Assembly: GCF_011386835.1 (NCBI RefSeq)
Contig: NC_088798.1
Coordinates: 868,001-932,000, forward strand
Direction: 5' to 3'
DNA from: Chrysemys picta bellii
Lineage: Eukaryota; Chordata; Testudines; Emydidae
DNA length: 64,000 bases
Shown here piece by piece: positions 1 to 10,381 of this stretch (position 1 is its first letter; each line of letters begins with the position of its first letter). The position numbers were made by a program, and so were the translations under genes. The notes beneath the pieces were generated by a model. It saw only the letters and a program-made list of their open reading frames with translations. It searched no databases and was not told the DNA's origin.

Positions 1-102
1 TGTGATAACATGGAAAAGTGAATATTTCATGCCATCTTTCTAATTTAGCACTCTGTAAAATACACACATTTCACACTATTTATGCTGTTTATCAACATAA
101 AT

Positions 103-1825
103 CATAGGACAGAAAGGGAGCTCAAGAGGTCACCTAGTCCAGTCCCCTGCACTCATGGCAGGACTAAGTATTATGTAGACCATCCCTGACGGGTGTTTGT
201 CCAACCTGCTCTTAAAAATCTCCAATGACAGAGATTCCACAATCTCCCTGGGCAATTTATTCCAGTGCTAAACACCCTGACAGGAAGTTTTTCCTAATGT
301 CCAACCTAAACCGCCTTTGTTGTAATTTAAGCCCATTGCTTCTTGTCCTATCCCCAGAGGTTAAGAAGAACAATTCTTCTCCCTCCTCCTTGTAACAACC
401 TTTTATGTACTAGAAAACTGTTATCATGTCCCTTCTCAGTCTTCTCTTTTCCAGACTAAACAAACCCAGTTTTTTCAGTCTTCCCTCATAGGTCATGTGT
501 TCTAGACCTTTAATCATTTTTGTTGCTCTTCTCTGGACTTTCTCCAATTTGTCCACCTCTTTCCTGAAATGTGGCCCCCAGAACTGAACACAATATTCCA
601 GTTGAGGCCTAATCAGCACAGAGTAGAGCAGAAGAATTATTTCTCGTGTCTTACTTACAACACTCCTGCTAATACATCCCAGAATGATGTTTGCTTTTTT
701 TGCAACAGTGTTACACTATTGACTCATATTTACCTTGTGGTCCACCATGACCCCCCCAGATCCCTTTCCACAGTACTCCTTCCTAGGCAGTCATTTCCCA
801 TTTTGTGTAGGTACAACTGATTGTACCTTCCTAAATGAAATACTTTGCATTTGTCCTTATTGAATTTCATCCTATTTACTTCAGACCATTTCTCCAGTTT
901 GTCGAGATCATTTTGAATTATAATCCTATCCTCCAAAGCACTTGCAACCCCTCCCAGCTTGGTATTGTCCACAAACTTTATAAGTGCACTCTCTATGCCA
1001 TTATCTAAATAATTGATGAAGATATTGAACAGAACCAGACCCAGAACTGATCCCTGCGGGACCCCACTCGTTATGCCCGTCCAGAATGACTGTGAACCAC
1101 TGATAACTAATCTCTGGGAATGATTTTCCAACCAGTTTTGCACCCACCTTATAGTAGTTCTATCTAGGTTGCATTTCCCTAGTTTGTTCATGAGAAGGTC
1201 ATGTGAGACAGTATCAAAAGCTTTACTAAAGTCAAGATATACCTTGTCTACCGCTTCCCCGCTATCCACAAAGCTTGTTACCCTCTCAAAGAAAGCTATA
1301 AGGTTGGTTTGACTCAATTTGTTCTTGACAAATCCATGCTGACTGTTACTTATCACCTTATTATCTTCTAGATGTTTGCAAATTGATTGCTTAATTATTT
1401 GCTCCATTATCTTTCCGGGTACAGAAGTTAAGCTGACTGGTCTGTAATTCCCTGGGTTGTCCTTATTTCCTTTTTTATAGATGGGCACTACATTTGCCCT
1501 TTTCGAGTCTTTTGGAATCCCTCCCATCTTCCGTGACTTTTCAAAGATAATCACTAACGCTTAGATATCTCCTCAGTCAGCTCCTTGTGTATTCTAGGAT
1601 GCATTTCATCAGGCCCCGGTGACTTGAAGACATCTAATTTGTCTAAGTAATTTTTAACTTGTTCTTTTCATATTTTAGCCTCTGATCCTACCTCATATTC
1701 AGGGGCATTCACTGTTCTACGTCCAATCACCACCAACCTTCTTGGTGGAAACCAAAACAAAGAAGTTAAGCACCTCTGCCATTTCCACATTTTCTGTTGT
1801 TATTTCCCTCCCATATATTATAATG
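103..1825 (-). mobile_element. CR1 LINE, 5'-truncated, minus strand
   Basis: The 3' UTR lies at the left end, with the CR1 tail typical of reptiles (a 'ctggaaggga..ctcgagaggtca'-like stretch near 110-150). ORF2 then reads leftward to about 1825. Translation shows the RT core with the [20 protein letters not shown] and GVPQGSVLG blocks, and further left the CR1 C-terminal region ([23 protein letters not shown]). The copy is broken by stops and frameshifts and lacks the endonuclease half. CR1 ORF2 proteins normally encode endonuclease plus RT and prime on their own 3' end, so 5' truncation is usual. The family call is firm; the exact 5' edge is approximate. Confidence 0.93.
730..1554 (-). pseudogene. 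CR1 ORF2 reverse transcriptase fragment
   Basis: This 274-codon open stretch is the fingers-palm part of a CR1 RT. It runs from the K-D-S-K-R-A-N-V-V-P block through [18 protein letters not shown] and [10 protein letters not shown] to the catalytic box. The catalytic box reads F-V-D-N instead of F-A/V-D-D (positions about 964-975), so the second catalytic aspartate is replaced by asparagine and the encoded RT would be inactive. The reading frame runs into non-homologous sequence at its end, which indicates a frameshift near 740-760. No host function is implied; it is a dead retrotransposon ORF. Confidence 0.9.
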
Positions 1826-2102
1826 ATTCCTGTCAGTAAGACTAAAAATTATGATGACTCATGGAACTGTCTGAGAATATACTAAATAAGATTAAAGTGT
1901 TGGCCATTGACCTTAACAGTCAATTAGGCTATACATTACTCAGCTAGTATTTGGGGGAGGAGGGTGCAGAAAGGAAGCTAAAGCTCATTAAATAGGATGC
2001 TGTTGTTTGAAACAATTAGGATGTCTGTAAACCAGGAAATTGGTCATGATACCTAAGCAAAGTCTTAGAGGAGGAAGATCTTGTGGTGTAAAGTATTCTT
2101 GA

Positions 2103-3725
2103 AAGAACATAAGAACGGCCATACTTGGTCAGACCAAAGGTCTATCTAGACCAGTATCCTTTCTACCAACTGTGGGCAATGCCCAGGTGCTCCAGAGGGA
2201 GTGGACCTAACAGGCAATGATCAAGTGATCTCTCTCCTGCCATCCATCTCCATCCTCTGACAAACAGAGGCTAGGGACACCATTCCTTACCCATCCTGGC
2301 TAATATCCGTTAACGGACTTAACCTCCATGAATTTATCTAGTTCTCTTTTAAACCCTGTTATAGTCCTAGCCTTCACAACCTCCTCAGGCAAGGAGTTTC
2401 ACAGATGCGCTGTGTGAAGAAGAAAATCCTTTTATTTGTTTTAAACCTGCTGCCCATTAATTTCATTTGGTGGCCCCTAGATTTTATATTATGGGAACAA
2501 GTAAATAACTTTTCCTTATTCACTTTCTCTATACCACTCATGATTTTATATACCTCTATCGTATCCCCCCTTAGTCTCCTCTTTTCCAAGCTGAAAAGTC
2601 CTAGTCTCTGTGATCTCTCCTCATATGGGACCCGTTCCAAACCCCTAATCATTTTAGTTGCCCTTTGAGATGACGAGACCACATCTGTATGCAGTATTTA
2701 AGATGTGGGCGTACCATGGATTTATATAAGGGCAATAAGATATTCTCCGTCTTATTTTCTATCTCTTTTTTTAAATTATTCCTAACATCCTGTTTGCTTT
2801 TTTGACTGCCGCTGCACACTGCGTGGACCTCTTCAGAGAACTATCCACGATGACTCCAAGATGTCTTTCCTGATTAGTTGTAGCTAAATTAGCCCCCATC
2901 ATATTGTATGTATAGTTTGGGTTATTTTTTCCAATGTGCATTACTTTACATTTATCCACATTAAATTTCATTTGCCATGTTGTTGGCCAATCACTTAGTT
3001 TTGTGAGATCTTTTTGAAGTTCTTCACAGTCTGCTTTGCTTTTAACTATCTTGAGCAGTTTAGTATCATCTGCAAACTTTGCCACCTCCTATTTACTGCT
3101 TTCTCCAGATCATTTATGAATAAGTTGAATAGGATTGGTCCTAGGATTGACCCTTGGGGAACACCACTAGTTACCCCTCTCCATTCTGAGAATTTACCAT
3201 TAATTCCTACCCTTTGTTCCCTGTCTTTTAACCAGTTCTCAATCCATGAAAGGATCTTCCCTCTTATCCCATGACAACTTAATTTACATAAGAGCCTTTG
3301 GTGAGGGACCTTGTCAAAGGCTTTCTGGAAATCTAAGTATACTATGTCCACTGGATTCCCCTTGTCCACATGTTTGTTGACCCCTTCAAAGAACTCTAAT
3401 AGATTAGTAAGACATGATTTCCCTTTACAGAAACCATGTTGACTTTTGCCCAACAATTTATGTTCTTCTATGTGTCTGACAATTTTATTCTTTACTATTG
3501 TTTCAACTAATTTGCCTGGTGCTGACGTTAGACTTACCGGTCTGTAATTGCCGGGATCACCTCTAGAGCCCTTTTTAAATATTGGTGTTACATTAGCTAT
3601 CTTCCAGTCATTGGGTACAGAAGCTGATTTAAAGGACAGGTTACAAACCATAGTTAATAGTTCCCCAATTTTATATTTTAGTTCTTTCAGAACTCTTGGG
3701 TGAATGCCAATTGGTCCCGGTGTCT
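2103..3725 (-). mobile_element. CR1 LINE, second subfamily, minus strand
   Basis: This is a CR1 copy with a 3' UTR distinct from the copy at 103-1825. It begins near 2103 with 'gaacataagaacggccatac', the typical start of this CR1 subfamily on the complementary strand. ORF2 pieces cover 2374-2682 (C-terminal [21 protein letters not shown]), 2771-3085 (FADDTKLL, catalytic box intact) and 3046-3720 ([32 protein letters not shown]). The last two overlap in different frames, so a frameshift lies just upstream of the FADD box. CR1 similarity stops near 3725, where sequence around 'ggtcccggtg' turns into unrelated sequence; this is the 5' truncation point. Confidence 0.92.
3046..3720 (-). pseudogene. 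CR1 ORF2 reverse transcriptase fragment
   Basis: The open frame carries the RT fingers and palm of a CR1 protein: [71 protein letters not shown] and [15 protein letters not shown]. The frame stays open to 3840, but residues translated from 3726-3840 have no CR1 likeness and are flanking DNA. The catalytic FADD box lies in another frame (2771-3085), so at least one indel separates them. Confidence 0.88.
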
Positions 3726-6480
3726 CCCAAATGCTGCTGGCATGCTCCTGGGGAGGGTGAGGGGAAATGAAGTCTAACGACAAAGCTGGAAGAGAGCAAA
3801 AACTTTCAGGATCTAAGTATTTTAGGGTATACTCTGCCAAGAACAGATAATGTTCAAATGGCCACTGATATCAGAGAGAGTACTGGGAAGTGGCATGTGC
3901 AAGTCAGGTCAGAAATAGTGTTAGTTGAAGGTGGTATGAATGGGAAAGTGGGTGCCAAAGTCCTTGTGCTTCAAAGGGAAAATAGGACACAGGGAAGTTG
4001 TTGGCAAGTATGATTGGAATACTTGTTTTGCTTACAGATGACAAGTTTTGGGTCCAGCATGTGCTGGATTATTCAACAGAGTGGGTGAGGAACACTTGCA
4101 CATGTTTGCACACTACTGTTAAGCATTGTTAGAGTTTGAGTCTACCTCTCAAGCAGGTTGGGAAATGTAAAACTGAGGGGCAGTTAATGGTGAAAAAGTA
4201 CAGCCAAATCTTATCCACCATGGATTACCCTCAGTAGGTGTTTAATTGGCCCTCTTTTGATTTTTCAGCATAATAGCCTTAAGCACATCAGCAAAGTGGA
4301 TAAAACCTGTCTGACAAGAGGAAACATCAGTGACTTTGCTGGGGATTATACTGTGTGAGTGAGGAGTCGAGCCCAGAAATCATGAGAATTATGGGAAATT
4401 TCTGTATCATATGAGAGAACATTCCATAATTATCTGATTACGCATGATCCCATAGACATGAGCATTCTCTGACTACCTAAGGGAGAGTGTATAGAAGATT
4501 GTCAGTGCCCTTCAAGGAGGGCTAGCTAAGTGGTGACATACTGAATCAGTGCACTGTGTTAATGACTGACTGTCTTCGCTCTGTCTAAATTTGCATTGGT
4601 TATGTGGATTGCCATGGGCATGCAGGGGAGAAAGAAAATGCAGGCCTGTTATTTACCAGGCTGCACGTGGCAATAGACTATATTGGTAAGGGATGCAAGG
4701 AGAGTATGGGTCACGATGCAAACTGCAGACACACACACACACACACAACTAAAATTAATCAATTTAAAGTTTTACTGGGGATAATTGCAAGGGGTAAGGG
4801 AGCAGCGTTTGATTAACTAATAGAGTTAATGAAACTTAAAAACACACAATGACTAAAATATCTACTAACAATATTTATAAAGAAAAATGCAGCATTTAGT
4901 AATAACTGATACTTACAAATACAAACCAACGCATAACGACTGGCAAACGTAGACACTCTGTTTGGTGATCAGGCTCGGTTACAGGTGTACACAGGATACA
5001 CAGGATTCGTTTTTCTTTCTCCTCTCCTTGCCTGCACATGGCAGGCAGGCCCATAAAGTACCAACTATGACATCATAGAAGTGTCATAGGGGACGGGGCC
5101 CAAAACCTGTCTGTGTTCGTTTCTGATTGGCACAAGCAAAGTTTACACCAAGTAGGGGAGCAGGTGCCTCAAAGTCTGGCTTCGCCCCCAAACGGTGAGG
5201 AAATGCATATTGTTTTAGAATGCGTGCAACACTGAATGACAAAAGAAGAGGCCAGGGCAATACCGGTATGGGCAAGTTTTACAGGATGCAGACAGGAACT
5301 CATCTCAACAGGTTATTCAGACTTGATGTTATTGTTATTCAGAGAAGCATCAGTTTAGATGAATCTAAAGTGTTTCCAATTTCATAGCACTCGGAAACAC
5401 AGTTCTGAAAGTTTTCAGCTGGCCTTGAGTAGTTAAGTCATTCCATGGTTCCTAATATGAGCCTAGCTTTTCTGCTAATCTAAGAAAAATAATGATTTAA
5501 GACAGGCAAGTCTTGTCCATGCAGTATATAGCTGAAAGTGAGGTTTGAGTGACATACAGTAAAATCTTTTAAAGTAACTTTTTTGTTTTAGCAGTTAAAT
5601 TGGGCAGGTTCTTACTGATCTAGCGCATAGTTTAACTTGGGGGGGGTTTCTTTAAAATAATTTCCTTAGTAAAATCAATCTGAGTTGAATGAATAAAACC
5701 CCCAACACAAACAAGCCCTAACCCCCACTCCCCCGCCCTTTTCCTGCTATTCAGATGAATGGGAGTAAAAAAGAAAAGGAGAGAGTTTTGAGAGTTACCT
5801 TTTCAGTCACATCAGGCTGGATCTAAGTCAGAAAGGAATGATTTTACAAGAGAGACCCTAAAGATAAACTGTAACCTAGATTAGCAGAATTCAGATTGTT
5901 TTGTAAAATTTGGTAACTGCGTTACTTCCTGAAGCATGCTCTCCGAATTGTTTTAATCACAAATCCGCGTATTAGTGCTCTTTCAGGAATTTAACATCAT
6001 ACGCAAAGTTTGCTTTTTAATATTGTAGTCATGAAGTTAATAAACTCCCTGAAGTGAAAAGCTGCTCAGTCCAAACTATTTTAAAAGTGCAGTTTACAAG
6101 AATTTTCTTTAGAAATATGCATCCCTCGGCCGAGATTTGAGGGTGTGGGGGTGCTTTTTATTTTTGTCTTTTTAACACTGAAACTGCCACCATAGCAGTT
6201 TGGAAGGTTCCAAGTTAATTTGGAACACGTACTTAAAATTGAGCTTTCTCTTTGCATCCAATATTCTAATCCCAAATTACAAAACAGTAATAATGATAAT
6301 TGATGTCATCTTCTAATTCTTTCATATTTATATACCTAGATCGCACTGTTACAAAATATAATCCATCCAGAGTGACTCAATTATATATACCACTAACATG
6401 TTTTATTGGCCAGAGCATCTTATACTTAATTGAAAATAGTAAAGTTCTGGATACTTTTGTCTGCTATATAATGAACAGTT
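3726..6480. other. Unassigned non-coding stretch
   Basis: I see no gene. The stretch contains a short (CA)n run and a weakly GC-enriched patch near 5040-5280. The ORFs here are short and have no recognisable domain. The segment from about 4750 to 5080 has the look of an old interspersed repeat, but I could not assign it. Confidence 0.5.
4729..4747. repeat. (AC)n microsatellite
   Basis: This is an uninterrupted run of about nine AC dinucleotides. Confidence 0.9.
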
Positions 6481-6583
6481 GTTTGCAGTGATGTTGTAAC
6501 TGTGTTCATCCCATGATATTAGAGAGACAATGTTGGTCCAATAAAAGATATTATCTCACTTACCTTGTGTCTCTAATATAATG
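6481..6583 (-). repeat. SINE-like element with inverted 5' segment (fold-back)
   Basis: The complement of 6481-6530 reads as the 3' tail of a reptile interspersed repeat ('ttgtctctctaatat', then an 'aacacagttacaac' tail). It is followed at 6533-6580 by the upstream part of the same element in the opposite orientation ('ggtccaataaaagatatta..ttgtgtctctaatat'). The arms 6512-6530 and 6565-6583 pair with about three mismatches. The layout is what 5' inversion during target-primed reverse transcription would leave. The family name is not known to me with certainty. Confidence 0.6.
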
Positions 6584-7045
6584 AACAGGACCTGCTGGTT
6601 CACTATCAGATGAAAACTAGTGAATAACATCACAGAACATTGACTGACCTTGTGGGCCTATCCCAACATTCCTGCATATCACTGTGTAAGGCCCTTTGGA
6701 CTTAAGACATGTTACAGTTCATTTTACCTAACAAATAAGTCATCTTTCGAGTCCTTGAGTATATTGATGCCTCAAGGGGTTAGCTGTTGGAGTTACCATT
6801 AGTTGTGTGTGTGTTTTAAAGATGCAAATTTAGACTAGTGTGTACTGATGGTGAAGTTCATCTTTGGCTGAAGCTGCATGCTTACTTATCCTACATTGGG
6901 GATTTCTTTGCAAAACTGAATATCTTAGAAAACAGTATTAACAGGCAGCTGAAGATGATGCAAAATGTAATCACATTTGCAAAACTGAACATAAGCACTA
7001 GCCCTCTGGTTCTTTTAACTTTCCTTTTGTTTCATCAGTACATTT

Positions 7046-7216
7046 CATAGAATCACAGGACTGGAAGGGAGCTCGAGAGGTCATCCAGTCAAGTCCCCTG
7101 CACTCATGGCAGGACTAAGTATTATCTAGATCATCCCTGACAGGTATTTGTCTAATCTGCTTTTAAAATTCTCCAATGGTGGAGATTCCACAATCTCCCT
7201 AGGCAATTTGTTGGTG
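7046..7216 (-). mobile_element. CR1 3' end fragment
   Basis: The fragment begins with the CR1 terminal motif 'tcatagaatcacagga' and continues through the 3' UTR and the last codons of ORF2, reading LPREIVESPPLENFKSRLDKYLSGMI on the minus strand, before stopping near 7216. It is a short, strongly 5'-truncated copy. Confidence 0.9.
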
Positions 7217-8815
7217 GCCTTTGTTTTGTCATAGTATCTACTAATTATTTTTGTTACCTGAAGATTATATAATAAAGGAGATTGTAGAATCATCATAACT
7301 GACAATTTAACTTTGTCATAACACACAGTCAGCAATTGCTAGCACTCTGAAGCAATGTGTTTGAATAGCTGCCACAGTGTGTGCATGCTTTTAAACCCGA
7401 GACAAACGCTGAACTCATTTAAAAATACAAGATATACATGTCTATGCATATAAGGAGTTTTGGTGCCACGCTCTCCTTTGAGGATAAGTTTAATTCTAAT
7501 TAAATTGGTTATGTTCTATCCGGTATCAGGGCAATCTTGATGTTTGGTTAACTACTGCCAGACTGACTCATGTTAGTATTGGAATAATGTGGGATGGGGT
7601 TTCAATGAAAAAGGACTGTGTAGTTAAAAAGTATCTGGGTATTTTTTGTGGTATGGAGGAATGGCCAATAAGTTGCCATTCCAGGTTCTTTAGTCACATT
7701 TGGTGACAACAGCTGGGAATATTTGTGCCGATAGTGGCATCTAGCTGTAGAGTTTGTGGATAAAAAGTTCCACGCAGGGTGGATGTGCATCACATTACAT
7801 TCTTAGGCAAGACTGGGGAGACCTAAAGCTGCTTGAAATAATTGGGTTTGCTATACAGTAGTTGAACAGTTACATGGTTAGCAGACTCTTCTGACCCAAT
7901 CCAAACAGAATCTGAATTTTGACAGTAGTAAACTGGAACAGGAAGAGTAGAAAATTACTGGTATTTCATTGGCTCTGGCTTTGTTCTGTGTTCTTCTTTT
8001 ATGTATCTACCACCAGCGCCAGAAATGGCCTCTCTCCTCCCCCCGCGCGCCCCCCCACCATTTTAACAAAAGAAACATACACACACTCTGGGATATTTAA
8101 GTATTAATTCTCCACCACTTTGGCCTTGCCCCTCTCCCCCACTTTTACAAAGGTTTTCGGGCCACTGTTCTCCCCCCCGCCCCCTTCCACCTGGCTGGGA
8201 GGGAGCGAGCCATGACCTGGCCTGGTTGACCAGCACCCGGGTCCTGCTTTGCATTGACGGTTATTGGATCCTTACCTGTCAGCTACCAAAACTGCAGTGG
8301 AGGGTCCTATTGGTGCCGGGGACCTGCTACCTGAGGGCTTTGGGTTGGTCAGCAGAGAGAGAAAGGTAAGGAGAATGTGTGTGGGGTGGGACTGGGGGCT
8401 AGGGCTAGGGCTCTGGGAGGATCGGGCCATTTGGGGTGTGGAAGGGTCTTTGGCAGTCCTTCTGACGCCTGTGTTATCTATCCATTAGAGCACAAAGATC
8501 ATAGTTAAAGGACTGTTTAAATTATGAACAGTTTTTCATTAGAGACAGGCAGCAGGAAAGGTCTTATTGACAGTAATATCTGACACATGAACAGTTAAGA
8601 TGTGCATGGGTTGAAGAAAAATCTTTTGGTATAGTGATGTAGGAAACCAAGCTTGTTTTTAATGCCTTCTAAAAATTAACTGCACTGAAAGTAGACTTCA
8701 GTACTTTGTGAGACAAGGGTATGACTGTTAGTAACTATCCTAGAGGTAAATATCCTCATACAGATTCATATTTTGGACTAGACTGTTGCAATATTGTCTT
8801 GTAATACTGGAACAG
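7217..8815. other. Unassigned non-coding stretch
   Basis: No gene is supported. Around 8020-8260 the DNA is C-rich with homopolymer runs. A sequence resembling a splice donor (aaag|gtaagg) occurs at about 8366 downstream of an ATG, but the frame has no recognisable domain, so it is not called an exon. Confidence 0.5.
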
Positions 8816-9904
8816 TCATAGAAGTGTAGGACTGGAAGGGACCTCAATAGGTGATCTAGTCTAGGCCCCTGCACTCCAGGCAGGACTAAGTAATAATTGG
8901 ACCATTCCCGACAGGTGTTTGGCTAACCCAGTGGTTCTCAATCTATTTACCATTGTGGGCCACGTATGCAGTTCTCTGTGTTTTGTTGGCCGCAGCCACA
9001 CACTATATATACTACCTGTCTGACCCTGAGGATGTCACATGAGTCACAGCTGTGTGTTGATAGAGCCGCAAGAGGACTGCGGGCTGAGAGCCACTGGTCT
9101 AACCTGTTCTTAAGAACCTCTTGTGACAGAGATTCCGCATCCGCCATTGGCAATTTGTTCCAGTGCTTATCTACCCTGACAGTTAGGAAGTTTTTCCTAA
9201 TGTCCAACCTAAACCTCCCTGCTGCAATTTAAGCCCATTGCTTCTTGTCCTATCCTCAGAGTTTAATGAGAACAATTTTTCACCCTCCTCCTTGTAACAA
9301 TCTTGTGTGCACTTGAAAATTGTTGTTATGTTCCCTCTCTGTCTTCTCTTCTCCAGACTAAACAAACCCATGTTTTTCAGTCTTCCCTCATAGGTCATGT
9401 TTTCTAGATCTTTAATTATTTTTGTTGCTCTCCTCTGTACTTTCTCCAGTTTGTCCATATCTTCCCTGAAATGTGGTGCCCAGAACGGGACACAGTACTC
9501 CAGCTGAGGCCTTATCAGTATGGAGTAGAGCAGAAGAATTACTTCTCGTGTCTTGCTTACAACATTCCTTCTAACACATCCCAGAACGATGTTTGTTTTT
9601 CCTTACAACTGTTATACTGTTGACTCACACTTCTCTTGTGATCCACTATGAGACCCAGATCCCTTTCCACAGTACTCCTTCCTAGGCAGTTATTTCCCAT
9701 TTTGTAGGTGCAATTGATTGTACCTTCCTGAGGAGTACTTTGCATTTGTCCCTATTGAATTTCATCCTATTTACTTCAGACCATTTCTCCATTTTGTCCA
9801 GACCATTTTGGATTTTAATCCTATCCTCCAAAGCACTTGCAACTTCTCCCAGCTTGGTATCGTCCGCAAACTTTATAAGCGTACTCTCCATGACATTATC
9901 TAAA
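8816..9904 (-). mobile_element. CR1 LINE, minus strand, interrupted by a hAT element
   Basis: The 3' end begins near 8816 ('tcatagaagtgtaggactgg'). The 3' UTR is broken at 8928/9097 by a 168-bp DNA transposon and then resumes. ORF2 pieces follow: 9183-9458 ([24 protein letters not shown]), 9557-9745 ([15 protein letters not shown]) and 9682-9903 ([17 protein letters not shown], catalytic box intact). Homology ends abruptly at about 9904, where an oppositely oriented CR1 begins. Confidence 0.9.
8929..9096. mobile_element. hAT-like non-autonomous element (168 bp) with 8-bp target duplication
   Basis: The element starts CAGTGGTTCTCAA and ends with its near-complement TGAGAGCCACTG. It is flanked by GGCTAACC (8921-8928) and GTCTAACC (9097-9104), an 8-bp duplication with one mismatch. 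Removing the element and one duplicate restores a continuous CR1 3' UTR. The 8-bp duplication and the C-A-G termini fit hAT transposons. The element has no coding capacity. Confidence 0.88.
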
Positions 9905-10118
9905 TCACACAAAAACGTTTTCACTAGGAGGGTGGTGAAGCACTGGAATGGGTTACCTAGGGAGGTGGCAGAATCTCCTTCCTTAGAGGTTTTTAAGGCC
10001 CGGCTTGACAAAGCCCTGGCTGGGATGATTTAGCTGGGAATAGGTCCTGCTTTGAGCAGGGGGTTGGACTAGATGACCTCCTGAGTTCCCTTCCAACCTG
10101 ATATTCTATGATTCTATG
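9905..10118 (+). mobile_element. CR1 3' end, plus strand
   Basis: The last part of ORF2 ([32 protein letters not shown]) is followed by the CR1 3' UTR ('gggggttggactagatgacc') and the terminal 'attctatgattctatga' repeat near 10100-10117. It is 5'-truncated exactly where the minus-strand copy ends. Confidence 0.9.
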
Positions 10119-10381
10119 AAAATAATAATGGCCAGTCATTTTGCTGTTAGGAAAAATATATATATATAAATATAATTAAATATTTCCTTGTCATACTGTT
10201 TAAATATGAATATATAGTAAATTAAAACCACTTAACACGTTTTGTTCCAAGAGTTCATTTTTTGTCTAGCACATTGTTCAGTATAGTCCTTTGAACCACC
10301 ATGACTCACACCTCCCCTCCCCACAAAAATACATAAACCATTAAATTAATACAATGGACCCCAAAGATACTAAACTTAATT

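Noticed and set aside
4729..4747. Any array-like or CRISPR-like structure
   Set aside because: Simple microsatellites only; no spaced repeats of that kind and the genome is vertebrate.
4750..5280. Possible LTR remnant (AT-rich with TTTACT near 4770 and GC-rich towards 5100)
   Set aside because: No TG...CA ends or target duplication could be located, so it is left unassigned.
8264..8488. ORF with a donor-like aaag|gtaagg at about 8366, possible first exon
   Set aside because: No promoter-like CpG island, no recognisable protein sequence, and no acceptor partner that can be tested here.
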